Source of the DNA: Chloroflexota bacterium | Lineage (GTDB): Bacteria > Chloroflexota > Anaerolineae > Anaerolineales > VGOW01 | Assembly: GCA_016875735.1 (NCBI GenBank) | Contig: VGOW01000021.1 | Span: 1 to 57,979, forward strand | DNA length: 57,979 nt | Reading direction: 5' to 3' | Shown here: positions 35,516 through 43,720 of the stretch, piece by piece | Layout: the number at the start of each line of letters is the position of its first letter | Numbering within the stretch: position 1 is the stretch's first letter | The notes under the pieces: model-generated | The model's input: the letters and a program-made list of their open reading frames with translations, nothing else | Told to the model about the DNA's origin: nothing | The model's database searches: none | Position numbers and translations under genes: made by a program

Positions 35516-35770
35516 AGCGCCCTGAGCGAAGCGGCGGCGCTTTCCCGACGCGCAGTCGAAGGGCACATCGATCGCAAACACAACCGCATCCTTCGACTAC
35601 GGCGCGCACAACACGCGCCTTCGCTCAGGACGCCCTTTTACCTGAACATTAGCGCCCTGAGCGAAGCGGCGGCGATTTCCCGACGCGCAGTCGAAGGGCG
35701 CGGCGATTATCAACGCAACCGCACCCTTCGACTGCGCCCCTTCGGGGCTTCGCTCAGGGCGCTTCGCCCT
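35516..35770. repeat. Two further 134-bp palindromic repeats (A and T types)
   Basis: Units start at 35516 (A centre) and 35651 (T centre with the same terminal CCCCTTCGGGGCTTCGC as the last unit of the left array). A partial unit (CGCATCCTTCGACTTCGCGC) at 35470-35515 precedes them. The A-T order copies the ends of the left array (A A B B B B B T). The last bases run into the choline-kinase-like gene and supply its stop codon. Confidence 0.88.
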
Positions 35771-36671
35771 TGAGGTCGTCCAGCCACTCCCGATATTGCT
35801 CGCTCTTCACCACTTCTGCAATCCGCTCAAAATACTTTTGCCCGTAGCCCACGTAATCGAAGTCCAGTTGCGAGACGTTGCACTGCACCATCGCCCACAT
35901 GGCCTCGCGCATGTCGCTCATGATCTTCATCAGTTTGAGGCGGGCGTGTTGGGCTTTCGTGAAAGAGCCAAAGTAATTGCGGAGCAACGTTTCATCCTGC
36001 CCATCGTCGAAAGCGTGCTGGGCCGAAAAGTTGCCGAGATCGAAAAAGGGGTCGCCCATTCCGGCGTATTCCCAATCGAGGATGCGGATGCGCTGGCCGT
36101 CGTCAATGAAGTTGCCGTTGAGCAAATCGTTGTGGCACGGCGCGGGTGTGAAGGGGCGGCGCAGGAACGCGCGCTCGATCTCGGCGGAGGTGGCGAGCAG
36201 CCATTCCATGTTCGCCGGGAGCGGCGCGTTGTATTTGCGCGCCGTAACGGTGTAAGTTTCGACGACGCGAAAGGGGGAGAACGATCCGGGAAAGCCGGGA
36301 AGGGCGTGATACTGTTTGATGGACTCGACCACGCGGCGGATGTTTTGGGCCGAGCCGATCGTTTCCGCCGGGAGGCCGACTCCGGCAATGAAACGGGTGA
36401 GGAGGTAACCTTCGGGTTCGAGGAAGGCGACCGGCTCCGGGGCGACGCCCACGCGAGAGGCGGCGAGGGTGCAGCCGTATTCGATTTGGCGGTCGATTCC
36501 CAACAGGTCAGTATCGTTGCCGCCCACCCTCAGCACATAGGCCTCGCCATCGCTCATCTCAATCTTGTAATTGCGATTGGTGATGCCGCCCGAAAGTTCG
36601 GTGACGGCGAGATCGGCGGCGCTGTTGAACAGCGGCACGCGGGCGAGGATGGCTTGGAGGGAATCGGGCAT
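35754..36671 (-). CDS. Choline/ethanolamine kinase-like phosphotransferase (APH fold)
   Basis: This 305-residue protein has the aminoglycoside/choline kinase fold. Visible are GGITNRNYKIEM with the nucleotide-binding loop, YVLRVGG, the Brenner motif CHNDLLNGNFI (catalytic Asp) and ILDWEYAGMGDPFFDLGNF (metal-binding Asp), all typical of bacterial LicA-type choline kinases. It would phosphorylate choline or a similar amino alcohol. The C-terminal GEAP and stop are encoded by the adjacent repeat. The dimethylglycine dehydrogenase-like gene nearby hints at a shared choline theme. Confidence 0.85.
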   Translation of the reverse strand: MPDSLQAILARVPLFNSAADLAVTELSGGITNRNYKIEMSDGEAYVLRVGGNDTDLLGIDRQIEYGCTLAASRVGVAPEPVAFLEPEGYLLTRFIAGVGLPAETIGSAQNIRRVVESIKQYHALPGFPGSFSPFRVVETYTVTARKYNAPLPANMEWLLATSAEIERAFLRRPFTPAPCHNDLLNGNFIDDGQRIRILDWEYAGMGDPFFDLGNFSAQHAFDDGQDETLLRNYFGSFTKAQHARLKLMKIMSDMREAMWAMVQCNVSQLDFDYVGYGQKYFERIAEVVKSEQYREWLDDLKGEAP

Positions 36672-36731
36672 GGGCGCTCCACCGAGAGCAGAGGCGATTA
36701 TATGCGCAAGCTGGGCTTTGGCAAACTCAAG

Positions 36732-36759
36732 TTGACTTGTATGACACTTGCGATATACT
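36732..36759 (+). promoter_or_regulatory. Promoter of the ABC importer operon
   Basis: TTGACT (36732-36737), a 16-bp spacer and TATACT (36754-36759) give a near-consensus promoter. The start would be about 36766, leaving a leader of about 165 bases before the binding-protein ATG. The leader contains AAGGAGGTGATG at about 36842 followed by a 10-codon frame (MIYQGRVDIV and stop), but no riboswitch I can recognise. Confidence 0.65.
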
Positions 36760-36932
36760 CTCCCTTGTTATTGGCTCTTAACTTCCCCTTTGCCGAAGTA
36801 TAACAAAAGCCGCTTGCCGTTGAATCGCCGATTCCGTCTCGCAAGGAGGTGATGATCTATCAGGGTAGAGTTGACATCGTCTGACTCCATTTGTCGAACA
36901 CCACTCACACAATCCTTCGGAGGAGAGACAAA

Positions 36933-38087
36933 ATGACATCCAAGCATAAAGTTCTGAATACGGTCGGCGTCTTCGCCGCGATTTTCGCGTTGGTTCTCAC
37001 TGCCTGTGGCGGCGGGGGCGGCGCGGCGAAGGATTTCAGCACGGTGGCCTCTGCCGCCGACGGCGGCGGCATGGACGCGCTGGTGGCCGCCGCCAAAGCG
37101 GAAGGCCAACTGACCACCATTGCCCTGCCGCACGACTGGTGCAACTACGGCGAAGTGATCGAAGGCTTCAAGGCCAAGTACGGCCTCGCCGTGAACGAAC
37201 TCAACCCCGACGCCGGTTCGGGTGACGAGATCGAAGCCATCAAAGCCAACAAGGATAACAAAGGCCCGCAGGCTCCAGATGTGATCGATGTGGGCTTCGC
37301 CTTCGGCGGGTCGTCGAAGGCCGAAGGCTTGATCGCGCCATACAAGGTTGAAACGTGGGACACCATCCCCGCCGATGCGAAGGATGCTGAAGGCTATTGG
37401 TATGGCGATTACTACGGCGTGCTGTCCTTCATGGTTAACACGGATGTGGTAGCGAACGTGCCGCAGGACTGGGCCGACCTGTTGAAGCCGGAATACAAGT
37501 CGCAAGTGGGTGTGTCGGGCGACCCGCGCACCTCCAACCAGGCCATCCAAACCGTGTATGCCGCCACGCTGGCCAACGGCGGCACGCTGGACAATGCTCA
37601 ACCCGGCTTGGATTTCTTTGCCCAGATGCAGCAGGCCGGCAACCTGGTCCCGGTCATCTCCAACAACTCGTTGGTGGCTGTAGGCGAAACGCCGATCCGC
37701 ATCACCTGGGACTACAACGCCCTGGCTGGCCGCGATTCGATGGCTGGCAACCCCAACATCGAAGTCGTCATCCCGGCAACTGGCCGCTTCGCCGGCGTGT
37801 ACGTGCAGGCCGTGTCGGCTTACGCGCCGCACCCCGCCGCCGCCCGCCTGTGGATGGAATACCTGTACTCGGATGAAGGCCAGTTGCTCTGGCTCAAGGG
37901 CTACTGCCACCCCATCCGCGAACCAGACCTGCGCGCCCGCAATGCCATCCCGGCGGACATGCTGGCCAAACTGCCCGACATCTCCGGCGCAGTCTTCCCC
38001 AGCGTGGCCCAACTGGACGCGGCGAAGGTCTTGATCACCGGGAGCTGGGACTCGGTGGTTGGCGCCGACATCCATGCCGCCCCGTAA
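36933..38087 (+). CDS. ABC importer substrate-binding lipoprotein (PotD/AfuA class)
   Basis: This 384-residue secreted solute-binding protein begins with a lipoprotein signal (FAAIFALVLTACGGGGG, lipobox LTAC) and continues as a family 1/8 binding protein (PQAPDVIDVGFAFG; YWYGDYYGVLSFMVNTDVV; WADLLKPEYKSQVGVSGDPR). The class takes up polyamines, iron(III) or 2-aminoethylphosphonate; the ligand cannot be read. GGAGGAGAG lies 6-10 bases before ATG 36933. The two permeases and the ATPase follow in order. Confidence 0.88.
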   Translation: MTSKHKVLNTVGVFAAIFALVLTACGGGGGAAKDFSTVASAADGGGMDALVAAAKAEGQLTTIALPHDWCNYGEVIEGFKAKYGLAVNELNPDAGSGDEIEAIKANKDNKGPQAPDVIDVGFAFGGSSKAEGLIAPYKVETWDTIPADAKDAEGYWYGDYYGVLSFMVNTDVVANVPQDWADLLKPEYKSQVGVSGDPRTSNQAIQTVYAATLANGGTLDNAQPGLDFFAQMQQAGNLVPVISNNSLVAVGETPIRITWDYNALAGRDSMAGNPNIEVVIPATGRFAGVYVQAVSAYAPHPAAARLWMEYLYSDEGQLLWLKGYCHPIREPDLRARNAIPADMLAKLPDISGAVFPSVAQLDAAKVLITGSWDSVVGADIHAAP

Positions 38088-38110
38088 GTTCCTGATTAGC
38101 TGTTGACTCA

Positions 38111-38142
38111 AGCGAGACCCTGCCCGGCGGTGGGGTCTCGCT
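38111..38142 (+). promoter_or_regulatory. Intercistronic hairpin after the binding-protein gene
   Basis: AGCGAGACCC (38111-38120) and GGGTCTCGCT (38133-38142) form a perfect 10-bp stem with a 12-base loop and only CTTC after it. It lies 23 bases after the binding-protein stop and likely stabilises the upstream message or partly ends transcription, so that binding protein is made in excess over the permease. Confidence 0.7.
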
Positions 38143-38219
38143 CTTCACGGCAAGGGCGATGAGGTCGCAGAAAGCGCGAAAGCCTCACCAGTCTGAAAGA
38201 ACCCTGAAAGGGATTGTCA

Positions 38220-39113
38220 ATGACACAGGCCAGCCTGCCACTTCAGAAACCAGCCACAATTCGACCGCGAGGCGCCGTCTTCAACTGGATCGGCGTGATT
38301 CCATTTTTCCTCTTTGCCATTGCATTTTTATTCCTGCCCTCCAGCTCGCTCTTCATCGGCAGTTTCCAGAACTCAGAGGGCGGGTTCACCTTCGACAACA
38401 TCTTGGGCCTGTCTCAACCCAAGATTCTTGATTCGTACTGGTTGAGCATCCGGGTGAGCGCCGTCACCGCCATCGGCGGCGGCATCTTCGGCTTTTTGCT
38501 GGCCTACGCCGTCAGCATTGGCGGCCTGCCGGCGTGGGTGCGCTCCAGCATCACCACCTTTTCCGGCGTGGCCTCTAACTTTGCCGGAGTGCCGCTGGCC
38601 TATGCTTTTGTGGCCGTGCTGGGCCGGGTCGGCTTTGTCACCGGCATCCTCAAAGACATCTTCAACATTGACATTTATGAAGCCGGTTTCAATCTCTATA
38701 GCTTCTGGGGCTTGAGCCTGACCTACATGTACTTCCAATTTCCGCTCATGGTGCTGGTCATGGCCCCGGCCCTTGACGGCCTCAAACGAGAGTGGCGCGA
38801 GGCCTGCGAGAATCTGGGCGCGACCTCTTTTGAATACTGGCGTTACGTCGCCATGCCCATTTTGTTGCCGTCACTGTTGGGCACCATGATCCTGCTCTTT
38901 GGCAATGCTTTCGGCGCTTATGCCACTGCTCTGGCCCTCACCGGCGGCACATTGAATCTGGTCACCATTCAAATCGGCGCTCAAATTCGGGGCGACGTTT
39001 TGCACAACCCCGGCCTGGGCTACGCTCTGGCTTTCGGCATGGTTGTCATCATGGCGATCTCCATTGCCGCCTACACCTGGCTGCAACGGCGAACGGAAAG
39101 GTGGTTGCGATGA
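38220..39113 (+). CDS. ABC importer permease 1
   Basis: This 297-residue permease has six membrane segments, starting NWIGVIPFFLFAIAFLFLP. The conserved EAA loop is EACENLGATSFEYWRYVAMPILLPSL. It is a PotB/CysT-like permease that pairs with the next gene product. GAAAGGG lies 7 bases before ATG 38220; TTG 38214 is an alternative. Its stop overlaps the following ATG. Confidence 0.88.
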   Translation: MTQASLPLQKPATIRPRGAVFNWIGVIPFFLFAIAFLFLPSSSLFIGSFQNSEGGFTFDNILGLSQPKILDSYWLSIRVSAVTAIGGGIFGFLLAYAVSIGGLPAWVRSSITTFSGVASNFAGVPLAYAFVAVLGRVGFVTGILKDIFNIDIYEAGFNLYSFWGLSLTYMYFQFPLMVLVMAPALDGLKREWREACENLGATSFEYWRYVAMPILLPSLLGTMILLFGNAFGAYATALALTGGTLNLVTIQIGAQIRGDVLHNPGLGYALAFGMVVIMAISIAAYTWLQRRTERWLR

Positions 39114-39925
39114 GACGCTTTCCTTTGTGGAGTTGGTTCTGGTTTTTGCTGGGCACTCTGTATTTCTTCCTGCCCCTCTTGGGCACGCTAAACTTTTCTT
39201 TGCGCATCCGGCGCGACGTGCTGAGTCTGGACGCCTATAACAACGCGCTGACCGATCCTGAGTTTATTAGAACGTTCGTCTTCTCCAATCAGATGGCGGT
39301 GATGACCATCCTGGTCAGCATTCTGCTCATCGTGCCGACGGCTTATTGGGCGCACCTGCGCCTGCCTCAGGTTCGCCCGGCGCTTGACTTTATCACCCTG
39401 ATGCCGTTTGTGATCCCGGCCATCATCCTCGTCTTCGGTCTGATCAAAACCTACAGCCGCCCGCTCACCGTCTTCGGCCTGCCCGTCGTGCCGCCGCTCA
39501 CCAACACCGTCTTCAGCACCAACATCCTGCTCATCTTCGGCTACACCGTCCTCTGCCTGCCGTACATGTATCGCTCGGTGGATAACGGCTTGCGGGCGAT
39601 GGACGTGCGCACCCTCACCGAAGCCGCCCAAATCCTGGGCGCCGGCTGGCCCACCATCCTGTTTCGAATCATCCTGCCTAACCTTCGCACAGCTTTATTG
39701 AGCGGCGCGCTCCTCACCTTTTCCATTGTCGTCGGCGAGCTGACTCTGGCCACCTTCCTGGCCCGCCCGGCCTTTGGTCCCTATCTGGCCCTGCTAGGCA
39801 ACCACAAACCCTACGAGCCTTTCGCTCTCTCTCTCATCAGCTTCGCCCTCACCTGGGTTGCGATGGGCATCATTCAATTCGTCACTCGCGGCTCCGGCCA
39901 GGGTCAGTTGGCAGGCGGTCATTAA
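39110..39925 (+). CDS. ABC importer permease 2
   Basis: This 271-residue PotC-like permease has six membrane segments and the EAA loop EAAQILGAGWPTILFRIILPNL. Its ATG overlaps the stop of permease 1 (ATGA). The product forms the heterodimeric channel of the importer. Confidence 0.88.
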   Translation: MRRFPLWSWFWFLLGTLYFFLPLLGTLNFSLRIRRDVLSLDAYNNALTDPEFIRTFVFSNQMAVMTILVSILLIVPTAYWAHLRLPQVRPALDFITLMPFVIPAIILVFGLIKTYSRPLTVFGLPVVPPLTNTVFSTNILLIFGYTVLCLPYMYRSVDNGLRAMDVRTLTEAAQILGAGWPTILFRIILPNLRTALLSGALLTFSIVVGELTLATFLARPAFGPYLALLGNHKPYEPFALSLISFALTWVAMGIIQFVTRGSGQGQLAGGH

Positions 39926-39947
39926 ACCAACATCACACGAGGCAACA

Positions 39948-41009
39948 ATGGCTTACTTAGAACTAGAAAACGTCCGCAAAGAGTTCAACAACAGCGTCGC
40001 CGTCGAAAACTTCAACCTCAAAGTCGAGCGCGGCGAGTTTGTGTCCTTCCTCGGCCCCAGCGGATGCGGCAAAACCACCACCCTGCGCATGATCGCCGGA
40101 TTCGAATTGCCAACTTCAGGCGCCATCACCATCAACGGCGTGGACATGACGGACACCCCGCCCAACAAACGCAACGTGGGCATGGTGTTCCAAGCCTACG
40201 CGCTCTTCCCCAACATGACCGTCGCCGACAACATCGGCTTCGGCCTCAAAATCGCCAAGCGGCCCGCGGATGAGATCAAGAAGCGGGTGAAAGAAATGTT
40301 GGACTTGATTCACCTGCCGGTCAAAGGCGACAGTTATCCCTATCAACTTTCCGGCGGCCAGCAACAACGCGTCGCCCTGGCCCGCGCATTGGCTTTTCAA
40401 CCGCAAGTGCTTCTGCTCGACGAACCCCTCTCCGCGCTCGACGCCAAGATTCGCGTCGAGCTCCGATCCGAGATTCGCCGCATCCAACAGCAGCTCGGCA
40501 TCACCACCATCTACGTCACCCACGATCAAGAAGAAGCCCTCTCCATTTCTGATCGCATCGTGGTGATGAGCGCGGGCAAGATGGAGCAAGTGGGCACGCC
40601 GTTCGAGATTTACAACTTCCCGCAAACCTCCTTCACCGCCTCGTTCGTCGGGCAGCTGAATCTCCTTCCCGTCACCGTCTCCGACGCCGAAGGCCGGCGC
40701 TGCGCATTCAACGGGCGCGCGCTCGCAGTGGGCCAGCCCATCCGCTTCGCCAACGGAGCATCGGTGCGCCTGGCCCTGCGCCCCGAAGAACTCAACCTCG
40801 GCGGCGCAAGCGGCGACAGCCAACGGAACGAACTCACCGGCGCAGTGGAAAGCGTGAACTTCCTCGGCTCGGTCGTCCGCATTCGGGTGGATGTCGGCGG
40901 CGCGACCATCTCCATCGATCTCTTCAACGAGCGGCAGCTGGTTCTGCCCAAAGCCGGAGAGCAAGTGACGGTGAACTTCCCGGCCGAGTCGTGCTGGGTG
41001 ATGGAATAG
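39948..41009 (+). CDS. ABC importer ATPase (PotA/FbpC class)
   Basis: This 353-residue ATPase has Walker A GPSGCGKTTTLRM, Q-loop VFQAYALFPNMT, signature LSGGQQQRVALARAL, Walker B LLLDEPLSALD and the H-loop VTHDQEEALSISDR. A C-terminal TOBE/MOP-like beta domain (VRLALRPEELNLG) follows from about residue 240, as in importers of polyamines, iron or phosphonates. It completes the importer operon. Confidence 0.92.
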   Translation: MAYLELENVRKEFNNSVAVENFNLKVERGEFVSFLGPSGCGKTTTLRMIAGFELPTSGAITINGVDMTDTPPNKRNVGMVFQAYALFPNMTVADNIGFGLKIAKRPADEIKKRVKEMLDLIHLPVKGDSYPYQLSGGQQQRVALARALAFQPQVLLLDEPLSALDAKIRVELRSEIRRIQQQLGITTIYVTHDQEEALSISDRIVVMSAGKMEQVGTPFEIYNFPQTSFTASFVGQLNLLPVTVSDAEGRRCAFNGRALAVGQPIRFANGASVRLALRPEELNLGGASGDSQRNELTGAVESVNFLGSVVRIRVDVGGATISIDLFNERQLVLPKAGEQVTVNFPAESCWVME

Positions 41010-41022
41010 TTGTCAACTCTTC

Positions 41023-41706
41023 ATGCCGCCCGCCATTCTCATAGATTTCGACGGCGCCATCGTTCCCTACGATGTTGAGTTCGAGTTGTATGCTCAACTC
41101 GGCGGCGCCGATCGCGCGGGGGATGTCGTCGCCCGATGGGAGCGGCGCGAGCTCGATGTCCCCGAACGACTCGCGCAGGGGTTCGCCGCCCTCCGCAATG
41201 GCGGCGTCACCCGGAACCAATTGGAATCTTTCCTCGACGGCGTCCCGCTCGATCCGACGTTCGCGGAATTCCTCAACTTCCTCAACGCCCGCCAATGGCC
41301 TCACGCTATTCTCTCCGATGGACTCGTTTGGTATATCGAAGGCGTGCTCAAGCGACACGGCATCGCGAACATCCCGCCGATTATTTCTAACGAGATCGAT
41401 TTCGACGACGATTGGAAATTAGGATTCCCGAATCGCAATCACGACTGCTCGCCGTGCCGCCAGTGCGCCACGTGCAAGCGCTACCCGGTGCGCGAGGCCA
41501 AAGCGTGGGCCGGGCCGGTGGCGCTCATCACCGATGGCCGCGCCGACCGCTGGGCGGCGGTTGAGTGCGACATGGTCTTCGCCAAAGAGCCTTTGCTCTC
41601 CACCCTCCGCTTGTGGAAGAGGCCGCGGCGGGTGTTCGAGTTTCGGGACTTCGACGACGTGCGCCGCGAGTTAGAAAAGATTCTGCTATACTCTCACGCA
41701 TCCTGA
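41023..41706 (+). CDS. MtnX-like HAD phosphatase with Cys-rich insert
   Basis: This 227-residue HAD hydrolase has the nucleophile motif DFDGAI (residues 8-13), SDGLVWYIEGVLKRHG (second motif) and a last motif in LITDGRADRWAAVECDMVFA. The fold resembles MtnX and phosphoserine phosphatase-like enzymes. In the C2-cap region is CSPCRQCATCKR; the spacing could hold zinc. The substrate is unknown. It begins 13 bases after the importer ATPase, so it may be cotranscribed with that importer. Confidence 0.8.
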   Translation: MPPAILIDFDGAIVPYDVEFELYAQLGGADRAGDVVARWERRELDVPERLAQGFAALRNGGVTRNQLESFLDGVPLDPTFAEFLNFLNARQWPHAILSDGLVWYIEGVLKRHGIANIPPIISNEIDFDDDWKLGFPNRNHDCSPCRQCATCKRYPVREAKAWAGPVALITDGRADRWAAVECDMVFAKEPLLSTLRLWKRPRRVFEFRDFDDVRRELEKILLYSHAS

Positions 41707-41721
41707 TCCGGAGACTCGCTC

Positions 41722-42714
41722 ATGCGATTGTTCGGCAAGAAGCCCAGCAAAAAAGCCACGCGCATATTCTTCGCCACCGACATTCACGGCTCCGAAGTGG
41801 CCTTTCGCAAATTTGTGAACGCCGGAAAGTTTTACGAAGCCGACGTGCTCATTCTCGGCGGCGATGTCGCCGGCAAATTGCTCATCCCCATCGTGAAAGA
41901 TGGGCGCGCGCATCGCGCCCGCTTGCAGGGGCAGAATCACGTGATGGAAACCGAAGCCGAACTGGCCGACCTGAAACGCAAACTGGGCATCTTGGGTTTT
42001 TACTCGGTGATGCTCTCGCCCGACGAGTACAAGGCCATGAAAGATGACGCCGCCGCGCAAGACCGGACGTTTGTGCGCGAGGCCCGCCAGCGGCTGGCCG
42101 AGTGGATCCTCCTCGCCGAAGAACGATTGAAAGACTCGCACCGGCAGTGTTACATCACCGGCGGCAACGACGACCCGTGGGAAGTGCTGGCCGCGCTGGA
42201 AGAGAACGCGCAGGATCACGTGGTGCCGTGCGAAGGCCACACGGTGAAGATCGACGACGACCACACGATGGTGAGTCTGGGCTACAGCAACGAGACGCCG
42301 TGGAAGACTCCGCGCGAAATCACCGAAGACGAATTGGCGCAGAAAATCGGCGAGGCCATTCACGGCGTGGAAGATTTCGGCAAGTGCATCTTCAATTTTC
42401 ACTGCCCGCCCAAAGACAGCACCCTCGACACCTGCCCCATGCTCGACACCTCCACCGACCCGCCGACGATCATCATGGAGGCGGGCAACCCGGTGCTGTT
42501 CGGCGCGGGCAGCACTTCGGTGCGGGCGGCCATCAACAAATATCAACCCCTGCTGGCCCTGCACGGCCACATTCACGAATCGCGCGGCATTGCCCGGCTG
42601 GGCAAGACCGTGTGCATCAATCCGGGCAGTGAATACGGCGAAGGCATTTTGCACGGCGTGATTGTGAATCTTCTCGACGGGAAGATTGAGGGGTATCAGT
42701 TGACTTCGGGGTGA
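41722..42714 (+). CDS. Calcineurin-like metallophosphoesterase
   Basis: This 330-residue protein carries the metal-binding motifs of the superfamily: ATDIHGSEVAF (D-x-H), LGGDVAGK (GGD), TGGNDDPWEV (GGND for GNHD) and LALHGHIHES (GHxH). The substrate is unknown; members cut phosphodiesters such as cyclic nucleotides or UDP-sugars. It starts 15 bases after the HAD gene, and its stop overlaps the GTG of the methyltransferase gene. Confidence 0.85.
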   Translation: MRLFGKKPSKKATRIFFATDIHGSEVAFRKFVNAGKFYEADVLILGGDVAGKLLIPIVKDGRAHRARLQGQNHVMETEAELADLKRKLGILGFYSVMLSPDEYKAMKDDAAAQDRTFVREARQRLAEWILLAEERLKDSHRQCYITGGNDDPWEVLAALEENAQDHVVPCEGHTVKIDDDHTMVSLGYSNETPWKTPREITEDELAQKIGEAIHGVEDFGKCIFNFHCPPKDSTLDTCPMLDTSTDPPTIIMEAGNPVLFGAGSTSVRAAINKYQPLLALHGHIHESRGIARLGKTVCINPGSEYGEGILHGVIVNLLDGKIEGYQLTSG

Positions 42715-43703
42715 AACAGAAAAGCGTTATGCACAATCTGCCCGGCTTTGAGCCGCCCAAACAGATCGAAGGCCAATATCGGCCCGAAGCAGACGTGGTC
42801 CTTTATGAGGGCGACACGGTTGACTTTGTGTCCACCATTCCCGACAACTCGGTTGCCCTGATCATCACTTCGCCGCCTTACAACTTGGGCAAGGATTACG
42901 AAACCCGCACTTCAATCGAGCAGTATCTCGAAATGCAGACTCAGGCCATTGCCCAGCTGTGCCGCATTCTTCGGAACGATGGCAGTCTGTGCTGGCAGGT
43001 GGGCAATTTTGTGGAGAACGGCGAAGTCTATCCGCTCGATATTCTCTATTACAGCATTTTCAAGAAGTTCGATTTGCGTTTGCGGAATCGGATCATCTGG
43101 CGATTCGGGCACGGCCTTCATGCCTCGAAACGTTTTTCGGGGCGATACGAAACTATTCTTTGGTTCACTAAAAGCGACAAGTATATTTTCAATCTCGACC
43201 CGGTTCGAGTTCCATCCAAATATCCGGGCAAGCGCCACTTCAAAGGCCCCAATCGCGGCAAGCCTTCGGGCAACCCGCTCGGCAAGAATCCGTCCGACAT
43301 TTGGGAAGTCGTAGCGCAGGATTGGGAAGAAACCGTGTGGGATATTCCGAACGTCAAAGCCAATCACCCGGAAAAGACGGCGCACCCTTGCCAGTATCCG
43401 ATTGAATTGGCCGAGCGGTGCGTGCTGGCGCTGACAACCGAAGGCGGCTGGGTGTACGATCCCTATGCCGGAGTTGGCACATCGCTCATTGCCGCTGTCA
43501 TGCACAATCGGCGGGCGATGGGCAGTGAAAAAGATGCGGCCTATGTCGCGACCACGCGCCAGCGCATTCAAGATTACTTCAACGGCACACTCCGGCGCAG
43601 GCCAGTTGGCAGGCCGGTTCACCAGCCCTCTGGGAACGAGAAGGTCGCTCAGATCCCTGAGGAGTGGAAGAGCCATGGCAACAGGGTCCTTGAGAGTCCG
43701 TAG
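42711..43703 (+). CDS. Type II DNA methyltransferase (N4/N6, beta class)
   Basis: This 330-residue DNA methyltransferase has the catalytic motif IV TSPPYNLGKDY at about residue 53 and motif I DPYAGVGTSLIAAV near the C-terminus. The order IV before I marks it as beta class, methylating N4-cytosine or N6-adenine. GTG 42711 overlaps the upstream stop; ATG 42729 (MHNLPGF) is an alternative. The following HNH nuclease gene makes a likely restriction-modification pair. Confidence 0.88.
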   Translation: MKQKSVMHNLPGFEPPKQIEGQYRPEADVVLYEGDTVDFVSTIPDNSVALIITSPPYNLGKDYETRTSIEQYLEMQTQAIAQLCRILRNDGSLCWQVGNFVENGEVYPLDILYYSIFKKFDLRLRNRIIWRFGHGLHASKRFSGRYETILWFTKSDKYIFNLDPVRVPSKYPGKRHFKGPNRGKPSGNPLGKNPSDIWEVVAQDWEETVWDIPNVKANHPEKTAHPCQYPIELAERCVLALTTEGGWVYDPYAGVGTSLIAAVMHNRRAMGSEKDAAYVATTRQRIQDYFNGTLRRRPVGRPVHQPSGNEKVAQIPEEWKSHGNRVLESP

Positions 43704-43720
43704 AAAAGACAAGTACGCGA

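Noticed and set aside
34086-35770. CRISPR array
   Set aside because: Units are 134-135 bp with no unique spacers between short repeats, and no cas genes are present; they are tandem palindromes.
33225-35773. Long plus-strand open frames across the repeat array and dehydrogenase
   Set aside because: They arise from repeat periodicity and GC-rich antisense frames; they have no ribosome site or domain.
36842-36882. Riboswitch in the importer leader
   Set aside because: No conserved riboswitch core or clear expression platform could be recognised; only a strong ribosome site and a short frame are seen.
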